64,000 nt of DNA from Amycolatopsis sp. FDAARGOS 1241. GTDB taxonomy: Bacteria; Actinomycetota; Actinomycetes; Mycobacteriales; Pseudonocardiaceae. The translations under genes were made by a program, and so were the position numbers. Positions within the stretch are counted from its first letter, which is position 1; each line of letters starts with the position of its first letter. The stretch is from the NCBI RefSeq assembly GCF_016889705.1, contig NZ_CP069526.1, positions 8,708,001 through 8,772,000 of the forward strand. Direction: 5' to 3'. Shown here in pieces: positions 16,404 to 25,343 of this stretch. The notes under the pieces were generated by a model, which did not search any database, had not been told where the DNA came from, and saw only the letters and a program-made list of their open reading frames with translations.

Positions 16404-16879
16404 GGGAGATCGAGCTGAAGGTCAACGGCCTGCGCCGCAAGCTGGGCGTGGCCGACGACGAGCTGCTGCTCGACGTGCTGCGCCGCGAGTTCGGCACGAC
16501 GAGCGTGCGCGAGGGCTGCGGCGTCGGCGCGTGCGGCGCGTGCACGGCGCTCGTGGGCGGCAAGAGCGTGTCGACGTGCCTCTCGCGGGCGGCGCGGTTC
16601 GACGGCGCCGAGATCACCACGGCCGACGGGCTGCCGCGCGACGACGAGGTCGTCGAGGAATTCGTGGAGAACCGCGCGATGCAGTGCGGTTACTGCATCC
16701 CCGGGTTCGTCATGATGGCGCACGAGCTGCTGGGCGAGAACCCGCAGCCGACGGACGAAGAGGTCGTGGAGCACCTGGAGGGCAACATCTGCCGCTGCGG
16801 CACGTACTCCGAGATCCACGCCGCGATCAAGGCGGCGGCCGCGCGCCGGGCCGCCCGGAACGAAAGGGCCACCGCGTGA
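16400..16879 (+). CDS. Molybdenum hydroxylase 2Fe-2S subunit (CoxS-like)
   Basis: A 159-residue small subunit with two [2Fe-2S] clusters. The plant-ferredoxin-type motif is EGCGVGACGACTALVGG, with a further Cys at VSTCLS. The helical C-terminal cluster motif is AMQCGYCIPGF .. GNICRCGTY. All eight expected cysteines are present. It transfers electrons from the molybdenum site to the FAD subunit. It overlaps the large-subunit stop and the following hydrolase start by 4 bases each, which indicates strict translational coupling. It completes the three-subunit enzyme. Typical small subunits are 150-170 residues, so it is full length. Confidence 0.93.
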   Translation: MREIELKVNGLRRKLGVADDELLLDVLRREFGTTSVREGCGVGACGACTALVGGKSVSTCLSRAARFDGAEITTADGLPRDDEVVEEFVENRAMQCGYCIPGFVMMAHELLGENPQPTDEEVVEHLEGNICRCGTYSEIHAAIKAAAARRAARNERATA

Positions 16880-17661
16880 ACGTCGAAACCCCGCAGGGCA
16901 CCCTGCACGTCCACCGGACGGGAACGTCGGGTCGGCCGTTGCTGCTCCTGCACCCGCTGGCGCTGTCCGGCGCGGTGTGGGACCCGGTGGCTCAGTTCTT
17001 CGCCGACAAGGCGCAGGTGCTGGCGCTGGACGCCCGCGGTCACGGCGCGTCTACCTGGGACGGGAACGACTTCACCGTGGCGGACATGGCGGCCGACGCG
17101 GCGGCCGTGATCGAAGCCGCCGGCGCCGGCCCGGCCGACGTCGTGGGGCTGTCGATGGGCGCCAGCACGGCGCTGACGCTCGCGGCGGCGCGGCCGGACC
17201 TCGTGCACCGGCTCGTGCTGGCCGATGGCACGGCCTACTACGGCGACGACGCGGTGCCGGTGTGGGCCGAGCGGGCGGAACGCGCGACGACCGTGGCGCG
17301 GGACAAGCAACTCGACTTCCAGCGCGACCGGTGGTTCGCCGCGCCGTTCCTCGAGCAGCACCCCGACGAGGTCGAACGCGTCTGCGAGATCTTCCTGAAG
17401 ACCGACTCGGCCGCGCACGGCGCGGCGTGCCGGGCGCTCGGCGGGCTGGACGCACGGGCGCGGCTCGGTGACGTGACGGCCCGGACGCTCGTTCTCGTCG
17501 GCGAGGAGGACTACGCGACGCCGCCGGAGATGTCGCGGGCGCTGGCCGACGGGATCCGCGACGCCCAGCTGCGCGTGCTGGAGAAGACGCGGCACCTGAG
17601 CCTGCTGGAGCGGCCCGACCTGTGGCCGGAGCTGGCCGAGTTCTTCGGCGGTTCGAAGTGA
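16876..17661 (+). CDS. Alpha/beta hydrolase, enol-lactonase-like
   Basis: A 261-residue alpha/beta hydrolase. The oxyanion strand is LLLLHPLALSGAVWDPV, followed by LDARGHGAS. The nucleophile elbow is VVGLSMGAS with Ser in GLSMG, the acid lies in LVLVGEEDYATP, and the catalytic His is near the C-terminus (EKTRHLSLLERP). The overall look is that of 3-oxoadipate enol-lactonases and ring-cleavage product hydrolases. The GTG start at 16876 overlaps the stop of the 2Fe-2S subunit, and its own stop overlaps the UbiD start, so it is an integral operon member. It probably opens a lactone or cleaves a C-C/ester bond in the hydroxylated product. The substrate is unknown. Confidence 0.82.
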   Translation: MNVETPQGTLHVHRTGTSGRPLLLLHPLALSGAVWDPVAQFFADKAQVLALDARGHGASTWDGNDFTVADMAADAAAVIEAAGAGPADVVGLSMGASTALTLAAARPDLVHRLVLADGTAYYGDDAVPVWAERAERATTVARDKQLDFQRDRWFAAPFLEQHPDEVERVCEIFLKTDSAAHGAACRALGGLDARARLGDVTARTLVLVGEEDYATPPEMSRALADGIRDAQLRVLEKTRHLSLLERPDLWPELAEFFGGSK

Positions 17662-19100
17662 CGGAACCCCTGCTCAGCCTGCGCACGCACCTCGACGCGA
17701 TCACGAGCTACGGCGAGCTGCGCGACGTCAAGGGCGCGAACTGGGACCTCGAGCTGGGCGGGCTCGCCGAGCTGAGCTACCGGATGGACCCGCCGCCGGC
17801 GTTGCTGTTCGACGACATCACCGGCTACTCGAGCGGCCTGCGTGTGCTCACCGGCAGCACAGGTTCGCCGCGCCGGCTGGGCCGCACGCTGCGGCTCGGC
17901 GAGGACCTGGACGACGTCGGGGTGGTCGACGCGCTGCGGGGCAAGCCTTCGCAGTGGGCCGCGGCGGCTCGGGACTTCCCGGTGCTACCGGTCACGGACG
18001 CGCCGTTGCTGGCCAACGAGGTCCCCGGGGAACAGGTGAACCTGCTCGACTTCCCCGTGCCGCGATGGCACGCGGACGACGGCGGGCGGTTCATCGGCAC
18101 CGGGTGTTTCGTCGTGACGTCCAATCCGGACACCGGCGTCCACAACGGCGGGTGCTACCGGATGGAGGTGCAGGACGACGGCCGTGGCGTGACCGTCGCG
18201 ATGGTGCCGGGCAAGCACGGTGACCAGAACGTGCGGCGCTGGTTCGAGAAGGAGGGCCGCGCGCCGGTCACCGTCTCCTTCGGCCACGACCCACTGCTGC
18301 TCGTGCTGGGCGGCACGGAGGTGCCGGGCGGGATTTCGGAGCTGGAGTACGCGGGCGCCGTGCTGGGTTCGCGCGTGCCGGTCGTGCTCGGGCCCGACAC
18401 CGGCCTGCCGATCCCCGCGGGCAGCGAGATCGCGATCGAGGGCTGGCTGCGCCCCGATCTCCAGCGCGACGAGGGCCCGTTCGGCGAGTGGACGGGCTAC
18501 TACTCGGGCAAGCGCCGGCCGAACCTGGCCATCGACATCACGCGCATGTACTACCGCGACAACCCGATCCTGCTGGGCGCGCCGCCCGGGAAGCCGCCGC
18601 ACGACTACTCGTACATGCGGACCGTGATGAAGTCCGCGATGATCCACGACGAGCTCGCCGCCACCGGCGTGCCCGGCATCGTGAAGGCCTGGGCCCACGA
18701 ATCCGGCGGCGGCCGCCTGTTCATCGCGGTCTCGCTGCAGCAGAAGTACCCCGGCCACGCCCGCCAGGTCGCCTACCTCGCCGCCCAGTGCCCCGCCGCG
18801 GCCTACATGAACCGCTACGTCGTGGTCGTGGACGACGACGTCGACCCCGCCGACCCCGACGAGGTCATCTGGGCCATGTCCACCCGCAGCGACCCGTCGC
18901 GGGACATCGAGGTCATGAAGCAGACCTGGGGCAGCAAACTGGACCCGCTCTTCGTGGAGGGCTCGCCCGCCTACAACAGCCGGGCCATCGTGGACGCCTG
19001 CCGCCCCTTCGAGCGCTTGGACTCGTTCCCGAAGGTGGCCTCCAGCGACCCCGCGTTCCTGACCGAGCTGGCCGACAAGTGGCGGGACGTCCTGGACTGA
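17658..19100 (+). CDS. UbiD-family prFMN-dependent decarboxylase
   Basis: A 480-residue UbiD-family (de)carboxylase. The three catalytic residues seen in fungal FDC (Arg-Glu-Glu) are present with the same spacing: R168 in HNGGCYRMEV, then E272 and E277 in DEGPFGEWTGYY. The prFMN-binding region 'VPGKHGDQN' and the substrate loop 'YYRDNPILLGAPPGKPPHD' also fit. It removes or adds a carboxyl group on an aromatic or alpha,beta-unsaturated acid using prenylated FMN; the UbiX enzyme that makes that cofactor is not in the window. Start GTG at 17658 overlaps the hydrolase stop. As last gene of the operon it is followed by a strong hairpin (19127-19163). The family is firm; the substrate (for example furan, pyrrole or hydroxybenzoate carboxylates) is open. 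Confidence 0.9.
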   Translation: MTEPLLSLRTHLDAITSYGELRDVKGANWDLELGGLAELSYRMDPPPALLFDDITGYSSGLRVLTGSTGSPRRLGRTLRLGEDLDDVGVVDALRGKPSQWAAAARDFPVLPVTDAPLLANEVPGEQVNLLDFPVPRWHADDGGRFIGTGCFVVTSNPDTGVHNGGCYRMEVQDDGRGVTVAMVPGKHGDQNVRRWFEKEGRAPVTVSFGHDPLLLVLGGTEVPGGISELEYAGAVLGSRVPVVLGPDTGLPIPAGSEIAIEGWLRPDLQRDEGPFGEWTGYYSGKRRPNLAIDITRMYYRDNPILLGAPPGKPPHDYSYMRTVMKSAMIHDELAATGVPGIVKAWAHESGGGRLFIAVSLQQKYPGHARQVAYLAAQCPAAAYMNRYVVVVDDDVDPADPDEVIWAMSTRSDPSRDIEVMKQTWGSKLDPLFVEGSPAYNSRAIVDACRPFERLDSFPKVASSDPAFLTELADKWRDVLD

Positions 19101-19126
19101 CGCTCCCTGTCTCCCCGACCGCCCGG

Positions 19127-19163
19127 CCTCGTCGGGAGGTGCAACAGCACTCCCCCGACGAGG
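19127..19163 (+). terminator. Terminator of the degradation operon
   Basis: CCTCGTCGGG pairs perfectly with CCCGACGAGG, and an inner GTGC..GCAC extends the stem. It begins 26 bases after the ubiD-like stop. Strong intrinsic-type hairpin without a T tail. Confidence 0.7.
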
Positions 19164-19359
19164 CTGGGTTCCCACCTGCCGCACCCACCAACGGTGCGGG
19201 AATCAACCGCCGCGGCAGGCAACCTCACCAACCCCGCCCTCCGCCTCACCACCGACAGCGCGGAATCACGACGGGCAGCCTCACCAACCCCCGGCCGGAT
19301 ACGAAACCCGACCCAACGCACCCACACCCTCCCCCGCACCACGATCCCCGCGCCTTACA

Positions 19360-19417
19360 CGGTCCGGGACCCGTTGTCAAGGTACGCTTTCCCGCCTTGA
19401 CAACGGGTTCCGGACCG
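19360..19417. repeat. Long near-perfect hairpin (23-bp arms)
   Basis: The arm 19360-19382 (CGGTCCGG-g-ACCCGTTGTCAAGG without its last bases being broken) is mirrored by 19395-19417, with a single mismatch at the ninth base and a 12-base loop (TACGCTTTCCCG). A flanking A:T pair extends it. It lies in the 440-base gap between convergent genes, far from either stop, and is much longer than the other terminators here. It could be a strong bidirectional terminator, a REP/MITE-like element, or a structured transcript end. Confidence 0.75.
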
Positions 19418-19465
19418 TAGTGACGATCAAAAATCGGGGTGCCCTCCCACCCACCCCGGGCGCAA

Positions 19466-19485
19466 CGATGCGCGCCAGCGCATCG
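19466..19485 (-). terminator. Hairpin downstream of the minus-strand hydrolase
   Basis: CGATGCGC-GCCA-GCGCATCG, perfect 8-bp arms with a 4-base loop, 59 bases beyond the stop of the minus-strand hydrolase at 19544. It is a plausible terminator for that gene. The rest of 19164-19543 is C-rich low-complexity sequence with no gene. Confidence 0.5.
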
Positions 19486-19543
19486 AGCCGCCCGCGCCAC
19501 CAAAACCCGGGAAAAACTCCCGAAGCCCGTCCCGCCGGGCCTG

Positions 19544-20299
19544 TCAGACGTAACGCTTCGCCCAGGTAGCAAGGATCTCGGCAGCGAAAACGGCATCGTC
19601 GCGGTCGGTGAGCAGATGATCAGCCCCGTCGAGCGCGATGAACGACTTCGGATGCCGCGCCGTATCGAAGATCAACCGCGCGTTCTCCACACCGACCTCG
19701 GCGTCCACCGGTGAGTGCAACACCAGCAACGCCGCGCGCAGCTCGCGGATCCGATCCGCCTGCGGCTGAGCCGCGATGTCCTCGAGGAACTCCTTCCGGA
19801 TCCGGAACTTCCGCCCCGCCAGCACGACGTCCGCCTCACCGCGGAGCTCGATCTCGTCGCGGCTCCCGGAGAAGTGCTTCGTGACGTGCTCCGGGTCCGC
19901 CGGCGCCGCGATCGTGGCCACGGCCTTGACCTCTGGCACCGCGTGCCGCGCCGCCAGCACGGCGGCCCCGCCGAGCGAATGCCCGACCAGCAGCTTCGGC
20001 GCCTCGTACGCCGCTCGCAGGTGATCAGCCGCGGCCACCAGGTCGGCCACGTTCGAGCTGAAGTCGGTGTTGCCGAAATCGCCCTCCGACCCGCCCAGCC
20101 CGGTGAAGTCGAACCGCAGCACGGCGACCCCGAACTTCATCAGCCCGCGGGCGACGCGCGTCGCCGCCACGACGTCCTTGTTGCAGGTGAAGCAGTGCGC
20201 GAACAGGGCGTACGCGTGGGGCTCGCCGTCGGGCAGCTCCAACCGGGCCGCCAGCGGCGTGCCCTGTGACCCCGGAAACTCGACCTTCGTGCTGCCCAT
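19544..20299 (-). CDS. Alpha/beta hydrolase (OsmC-associated type)
   Basis: A 251-residue alpha/beta hydrolase. '[16 protein letters not shown]' is the oxyanion-hole region typical of hydrolases often fused to or paired with OsmC proteins. The nucleophile elbow is [16 protein letters not shown] (Ser in GHSLGG), the acid lies in [12 protein letters not shown], and the His is in [10 protein letters not shown]. The ATG at 20297-20299 has GGAGGG five bases upstream; a longer open frame beyond it lacks support. No OsmC domain is attached. It is transcribed alone between hairpins and a lipoprotein gene. The physiological substrate is unknown, probably an ester or thioester. Confidence 0.82.
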   Translation of the reverse strand: MGSTKVEFPGSQGTPLAARLELPDGEPHAYALFAHCFTCNKDVVAATRVARGLMKFGVAVLRFDFTGLGGSEGDFGNTDFSSNVADLVAAADHLRAAYEAPKLLVGHSLGGAAVLAARHAVPEVKAVATIAAPADPEHVTKHFSGSRDEIELRGEADVVLAGRKFRIRKEFLEDIAAQPQADRIRELRAALLVLHSPVDAEVGVENARLIFDTARHPKSFIALDGADHLLTDRDDAVFAAEILATWAKRYV

Positions 20300-20387
20300 G
20301 AACCCTCCCGCCGACGGCTGCAGTGGATCACACCACGCCGTCCGCCGCGGGGTCGAGAACGGGTGACCGAAAGGACAGCGGATCAGG

Positions 20388-21116
20388 TCAAGCCCGGCAC
20401 TCGAGGGCCGGGTCGACGAGCACGACGTAGGTGACGTGGGGCCCGTCGGCTGTGAAGTCGTAAGCCCAGCCCGGGTGGCCCGGGACCGGCACCGCGAAGT
20501 GACCGGCCGGTGTCGGCTTGAGGCCTTTCGCGTCGTAGAGGCGGTGCACTTCGGCCAGTGGTGTGCCTGCGCCGACCCCCTCCGGCGTCTTGACCTGCGG
20601 CGGAGCGACGATCGCACGCAGCTTGTCACCGCGGAACACCGCACCGCCGGTGGCCGCGAGCTCGGCGGCGCGGGCTTCGCGCAGCTCGGCGACGGCCGTG
20701 ATCGCCGACGCGGCCTGAGCGCTGAGCTTGGCCGCGGCAGCTGATTCGGCGGCCGACTTCGCGTAGTCCTCGGCCGTCCCGTGCAAACCCGGGTCCAGGA
20801 TCTTCGAGTCGGCGTCCTGCGCCTTGCGGTTCAGGTCGTCCGCCTTCGCGACGGCGACCTGCTCGGCCTCCAGTGCCGCGGGATCCGGCGCGAGACCGCC
20901 CGCGAACGCGTACGACAGGCAACCGTCGAGGCCGGACATCGGCTGCGCGGCGAGCTTGGCGCCGGTCGACGCCTTGGTGACGCCGAGCGTGAGGCCACGC
21001 AGGCCGTCCGGGCCCAGTGCCTCGGGACCTGCCGCCTTCGCTCCCGCTCCGTCGGTTCCGCTGCTGCACGCCGCCAGCGCCACGAGCAGCGCAGCACCGA
21101 GCACGACCTTCCGCAT
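20388..21116 (-). CDS. Lipoprotein of unknown function
   Basis: A 242-residue exported lipoprotein. The signal is [20 protein letters not shown], with lipobox LAAC at about residues 14-17. The mature part has an Ala-rich helical middle (about 90-150) and a C-terminal region with alternating Gly/Pro. I recognise no enzymatic motif. The ATG start is the first codon with a proper signal peptide. It lies 88 bases upstream of the hydrolase gene on the same strand and 82 bases downstream of the acyl-CoA dehydrogenase gene, so co-transcription is possible but not compelling. It should be anchored on the outer face of the membrane. Confidence 0.75.
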   Translation of the reverse strand: MRKVVLGAALLVALAACSSGTDGAGAKAAGPEALGPDGLRGLTLGVTKASTGAKLAAQPMSGLDGCLSYAFAGGLAPDPAALEAEQVAVAKADDLNRKAQDADSKILDPGLHGTAEDYAKSAAESAAAAKLSAQAASAITAVAELREARAAELAATGGAVFRGDKLRAIVAPPQVKTPEGVGAGTPLAEVHRLYDAKGLKPTPAGHFAVPVPGHPGWAYDFTADGPHVTYVVLVDPALECRA

Positions 21117-21198
21117 GACGTTCCCCCTCGTTCCGGATCGGAAAGGTACCGGAACGGAGAGCAGGTGGTCACGAGGGTTTCCGGTGCGCGAGGCCTGC

Positions 21199-22245
21199 TC
21201 ACGCGAAGACGTGGTCGGCGACCGCGTCCAGCCGGTGGGCCGGGGAGCCGAGAAGCTGGCGGCGGGCGCGCGCGTGCTTGAGGAAGACGTGGGACGGGTG
21301 TTCCCACGTGAAGCCGATGCCGCCGTGGGTTTGGAGGGCTTCGCGGGTCGTGGTGTCGGCTGCGGTGGCCGCGGCGGCGAGCGCGGTGCGCGCGGCGGCC
21401 GGCGCGTCGGGGTGGTCGTCGTCGAGCGCAGTGGCGGCCCATTCGACGAGGAGGCGCGCGGCGTCGAGTTCGATGAAGCGGTCGGCCAGCAGGTGCTTGA
21501 TCGCCTGGAACGAGCCGATCGGCCGGCCGAACTGCCGGCGTTGCTTCGCGTAGTCCACAGCCCCGTCGAGCGCACGCCGAGCTGTCCCCACCAGTTCGGC
21601 GGCGAAGACGGTCAGCACGCGGGCCGCGCCGTCGGCGGGGGACAGTTCTTCCACAGGGACGCCGGAAAGTTCGATCGCGGCAAGCGGTTCGCTGACGTCG
21701 AACGCGTCGGTGGCAGTCCTGTGGACAACCCCGGTTCCACTCGTCAGGTCGATCCTCTCGAACTGTCCTTCTACAGCCGCCACCAGGACATCCGCGTCCA
21801 GGCCGAACGGCACGGCGCGCAGTCGTCCATCCACAGTGGACCCGTTGCGGCGCAAAGATTCACTGCGGTTGGGGAAAAACGGGAAGGTCTCCCACGCCGC
21901 GATCACCACACCCGATCCATCCACAGCCTTGTCCACACTGTGCATAGAACCGAGCAGCGCGAGCGCGGAAACCGCCGCCACGAACGGGATCCGCGGCAAG
22001 GCGACCCCGACTTCCTCGGCCACCACACACATCTCGCGTACCCCGCCACCGGATCCCCCGCGCCCTTCCGCCAGGCCGAGCCCGAGGAGCCCCGAGCCGG
22101 CGAACGTCCGCCACAGCCTCCGGTCGAGCCCCGCGCCCACGGCGTCCCACGCCGGCGGCAGCGGCGCGGTGCGGGCTGCGTCGGCGAGCATCCGCCGGGC
22201 CAGTTCGGCGAGCTCACGCTGTTCGGACGTCGTCGCGTACCCCAC
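21199..22245 (-). CDS. Acyl-CoA dehydrogenase, short divergent subunit
   Basis: A 348-residue FadE-type protein. The C-terminal helical domain is clear (DYAKQRRQFGRPIGSFQAIK, then LQTHGGIGFTWEHPSHVFLK). The N-terminal and middle parts are shorter and poorer in FAD-contact motifs than in standard 380-residue enzymes. It is transcribed divergently from a 399-residue acyl-CoA dehydrogenase gene 117 bases away. Such unequal pairs form alpha2-beta2 dehydrogenases in actinobacterial sterol and cyclic-acid degradation (the FadE28/FadE29 type), and I infer the same here. The gene is unusually rich in the octamer GTCCACAG/CTGTGGAC and its relatives. The substrate is unknown. Confidence 0.82.
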   Translation of the reverse strand: MGYATTSEQRELAELARRMLADAARTAPLPPAWDAVGAGLDRRLWRTFAGSGLLGLGLAEGRGGSGGGVREMCVVAEEVGVALPRIPFVAAVSALALLGSMHSVDKAVDGSGVVIAAWETFPFFPNRSESLRRNGSTVDGRLRAVPFGLDADVLVAAVEGQFERIDLTSGTGVVHRTATDAFDVSEPLAAIELSGVPVEELSPADGAARVLTVFAAELVGTARRALDGAVDYAKQRRQFGRPIGSFQAIKHLLADRFIELDAARLLVEWAATALDDDHPDAPAAARTALAAAATAADTTTREALQTHGGIGFTWEHPSHVFLKHARARRQLLGSPAHRLDAVADHVFA

Positions 22246-22362
22246 GGCTCCTCCTCCGGCTCGTTAACCACCGAGCATTGACTATTGGGTCTATCTACGC
22301 AACTGTTGAGGTCAGCAAGGATTCTGAGTTCTGCACTGCGCGGTGAGGGCACGGGAGGACGC

Positions 22363-23562
22363 GTGGGAGACTTCCGCGACGAGGTCAGGGCGTTCGTCGC
22401 CGGTCTCGTCCCGCCGGGGTGGCGCGGCATCGGCGGACTCGAGGGCGACGCGTACGCCGAGTTCCGCGCGCGGGTCCGCACCGCGCTCGCCGAGCGCGGC
22501 TGGGTCGCACCGCACTGGCCGGTGGAGTACGGCGGCGCCGGCCTCAGCCCCGCCGAGTTCGTCGTACTGGTCGACGAGTTGTCCACAGCGGGGATCCCGT
22601 TCGGCTCCGACAACGACGCGTTCGGCATCGGCATGCTCGGCAACACGATGCTGCGCTGGTCGAAACCCGAGCTGCTGCAGCGGTTCCTACCGCGCATCGC
22701 CGCCGGCGAGTACGTCTTCGCCCAGGGCTTCTCCGAACCCGGCGCCGGGTCGGACCTGGCGTCGCTGGCTCTGCGCGCCGAGCCCGACGGTGACCAGTGG
22801 GTGCTCAACGGGCAGAAGCTGTGGTCATCGGGCGCACACGTCGCCAACTGGATGTTCGTCCTCGCCCGCACCAACTCCGAAGCCGCCCCGCACAAGGGGA
22901 TCAGCCTGCTGCTGGTGCCGCTCGACCAGCCGGGCGTCGAGGTCCGCCCGATCCGCAACATCACCGGCGGCACCGACTTCAACGAGGTCTTCTTCACCGG
23001 CGCCACCACCGAAAGCGAACTGGTGGTCGGCGAGGTGGACCGCGGCTGGACCGTCGCGATGACCCTGCTCGGCTTCGAACGGGGCGAAACCGCGCTGCAC
23101 GCCCCGATCCGCTTCCGCGCAGAGCTCGACCGGCTCGTCGCGCTCGTCCGTGAGCGCGGCCTCGAGACGGATCCGGACGTCCGGCGGCGCGTGGCCTGGT
23201 GCCACGTGCAGGTGGCACAACTGCGCTGCCACGGATTGCGCACCGCCGAGCAGCTCGTCGCAGGCGAAGAGCCGGGCCCGCGAGCAGCCGCGTTCAAGCT
23301 GCTGTGGAGCGAGTACCACCGCGTCGTCACCGAGCTCGCACTCGACGTGCTCGGTCTTGACGCGCTGACGCCGTCGGGCCGGCCGTCGCCGAACTGGTAC
23401 CACACCGACGATCCCGGCGCGCCGAACTCGACCGCTTCGTGGACCAGCGTCTACCTCAACTCGCGCGCGGGCACGATCTACGCCGGTTCCTCGCAGGTCC
23501 AGCGCGGCATCGTCGGCGAGCTGCTGCTCGGGCTGCCCAAGGAACCGAAGCCCGCGCGCTGA
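22363..23562 (+). CDS. Acyl-CoA dehydrogenase
   Basis: A 399-residue FadE-family flavoprotein. FAD-binding motifs are FAQGFSEPGAGSDLASL and WVLNGQKLWSSGA. The C-terminal signature is TIYAGSSQVQRGIVGELLLG. GTG at 22363 is chosen because GGGAGG lies just upstream; the frame stays open further but lacks a ribosome site. It oxidises an acyl-CoA to the 2,3-enoyl-CoA, passing electrons to ETF. It is probably partnered by the divergent short subunit (21199-22245) and followed 16 bases later by an acyl-CoA ligase gene, giving a ligase-dehydrogenase pathway for a carboxylic acid. The divergent promoter lies in 22246-22362 and contains TTGACT. Confidence 0.88.
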   Translation: MGDFRDEVRAFVAGLVPPGWRGIGGLEGDAYAEFRARVRTALAERGWVAPHWPVEYGGAGLSPAEFVVLVDELSTAGIPFGSDNDAFGIGMLGNTMLRWSKPELLQRFLPRIAAGEYVFAQGFSEPGAGSDLASLALRAEPDGDQWVLNGQKLWSSGAHVANWMFVLARTNSEAAPHKGISLLLVPLDQPGVEVRPIRNITGGTDFNEVFFTGATTESELVVGEVDRGWTVAMTLLGFERGETALHAPIRFRAELDRLVALVRERGLETDPDVRRRVAWCHVQVAQLRCHGLRTAEQLVAGEEPGPRAAAFKLLWSEYHRVVTELALDVLGLDALTPSGRPSPNWYHTDDPGAPNSTASWTSVYLNSRAGTIYAGSSQVQRGIVGELLLGLPKEPKPAR

Positions 23563-23578
23563 CCTCCCGGGAGGACCG

Positions 23579-25137
23579 ATGCCCATCCGCAGCACGTACC
23601 CCGACATCACCGTGCCCGACGGAGCTGTCCACACCCTGCTGTTCGACACGCTCACCCCGGAGGACGCCGCCCGCTTGGCGGTGCTCGACACGGGTTCCGG
23701 CCGGCACTACACGTACGGCGAGCTCGCCGCGGCTGTGGACAGACTCGCCGCCGCCCTGGCCCAGCGCGGCATCGGCCGCGGCGACGTGGCCGCTCTCGTG
23801 TCCCCGAACAGCGCCGAGTACCCGCTGGTGTTCCACGGCGTCCTGCGCGCCGGAGCCGCGCTGTCACGGCGAACCCGCTCTACACGCCGGGTGAGCTCGC
23901 GCACCAGTTGCGTGACGCCGGCGCGCGCATCCTCTTCACCACGACCGCCGGGCTGGAAACCGCCCGGGCGGCGGCGAAGAAAGCCGGCGTGCAGGTGGCC
24001 GAGATCGTGGTGCTCGACGCGGACGAAGGCGCCACCCCACTCGCGGACCTCCTCGCGAGCACCGCTCCCGCCCCGCCCGGGCCGTCGGGTGAGGACCTCG
24101 CCGTGCTCCCCTACTCGTCGGGGACCACGGGCCCGCCGAAGGGCGTCGAGCTGACCCACCGCAACATCGTCGCCAACCTGCGCCAGATGACGCCCCTGCT
24201 GTCGCTGCGGCCGGGTTCGCGGTCGATCGCCGTGCTGCCGCTGTTCCACATCTACGGCATGAACGGCGTCCTGAACATGAGCCTGCTCAACCGGGCCACC
24301 GTCGTGACCGTGCCGAGGTTCGACCTGGCGACGTTCCTCGCCGCGGTGGCCGAGCACCGGGTGGATCACCTCTTCGTCGCGCCGCCGATCGCGTTGGCGC
24401 TGGCAAAGCACCCCCTTGTGGACAACTACGACCTGAGCTGTGTGGACGTCGTCATGTCCGCGGCCGCGCCGCTCGACGCAGACCTCGCCGGCGAGCTGGC
24501 CGAGCGGCTCGGCGCCACCGTGCTGCAGGGTTACGGGCTCACCGAGTCGAGCCCGTGCACGCACGGCATCCCGGTGGACCGGCGCGAGGTCGACCGCGGG
24601 TCGATCGGGGTGCTGATGCCGAGCGTCGAGGCGCGCGTGGTCGATCCGCTGACCGGCGAAGACGCGGCGCGCGGCGAGCTGTGGGTGCGCGGCCCGAACG
24701 TGATGCGCGGCTACCTTCACAACGCGGCTGCGACCGCGGCGGCCATCGACGCCGACGGGTACCTGCACACCGGCGACGTCGTGACCGTCGACGACGGCGG
24801 CGTGTTCCGCGTCGTCGACCGGCTCAAGGAACTGATCAAGTACAAGGGTTTCCAGGTTGCGCCCGCCGAGCTGGAGGCGCTGCTGCTCACGCACCCGGAC
24901 ATCGCCGACGCGGCCGTGATCGGCGTACCCGACGGCGAAGCGGGTGAGGTGCCGAAAGCGTTCGTGGTGCGCCGGTCGCCGGACCTGGGCGCGGACGCGG
25001 TGCGGCAGTTCGTGGCCGCGCGGGTGGCGCCGTACAAGAAGGTGCGGCGCGTGGAGTTCGTGGAGAACGTGCCGAAGTCCGCCGCGGGCAAGATCCTGCG
25101 GAAAGTGCTGCGGCAGCGCGAACGCGCTCGGAGTTGA
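23579..25137 (+). pseudogene. Acyl-CoA ligase (AMP-binding, 4CL-like), frameshifted
   Basis: An ANL-superfamily ligase of about 519 residues, split by one missing base. The first part runs normally to VFHGVLRAGAAL (about 23862). The expected continuation, TANPLYTPGELAHQLRDAGA, is in the next frame from 23866. The sequence CTGTCACGG at 23861 would restore the frame if it read CTGTCCACGG. Downstream motifs are intact: P-loop SSGTTGPPKGVE, YGLTESSP, GELWVRGPNVMRGY, YLHTGDV, DRLKELIKYKGFQV and the catalytic Lys in PKSAAGKILRK. It would activate an aryl or acyl acid to the CoA thioester for the adjacent dehydrogenases. It is either a real mutation or an assembly error; everything else looks under selection. 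Confidence 0.85.
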
Positions 25138-25311
25138 GCACTGAGCCGGTCGTCGAACTCGACGACGTCGACGGCGATCGCGTGCACCGCGGGGCGTGCC
25201 CACGCCACCCGCGGCGCGTTCTTGGTCCACGCTTCGCGCGTCAGCTCCAGCCGCGCCGACAAGGCCGCTACCGACGTGGCTGACGAGGCGGAGGACCCTC
25301 CGCTATCGTGA

Positions 25312-25329
25312 TAAGTATTCAGTTACTTA
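25312..25329. promoter_or_regulatory. Palindrome before the SDR gene, likely TetR operator
   Basis: TAAGTA-TTCAGT-TACTTA: 6-bp perfect arms in an AT-rich patch, 15 bases before the SDR ATG. It is probably bound by the TetR protein encoded just downstream (26067-26654). Confidence 0.55.
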
Positions 25330-25343
25330 CTTGAGGACGGCTG

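Noticed and set aside
12633..16879. Annotation as aerobic CO dehydrogenase
   Set aside because: The large subunit lacks the AYRCSFR loop of form I enzymes; the context is aromatic-acid degradation.
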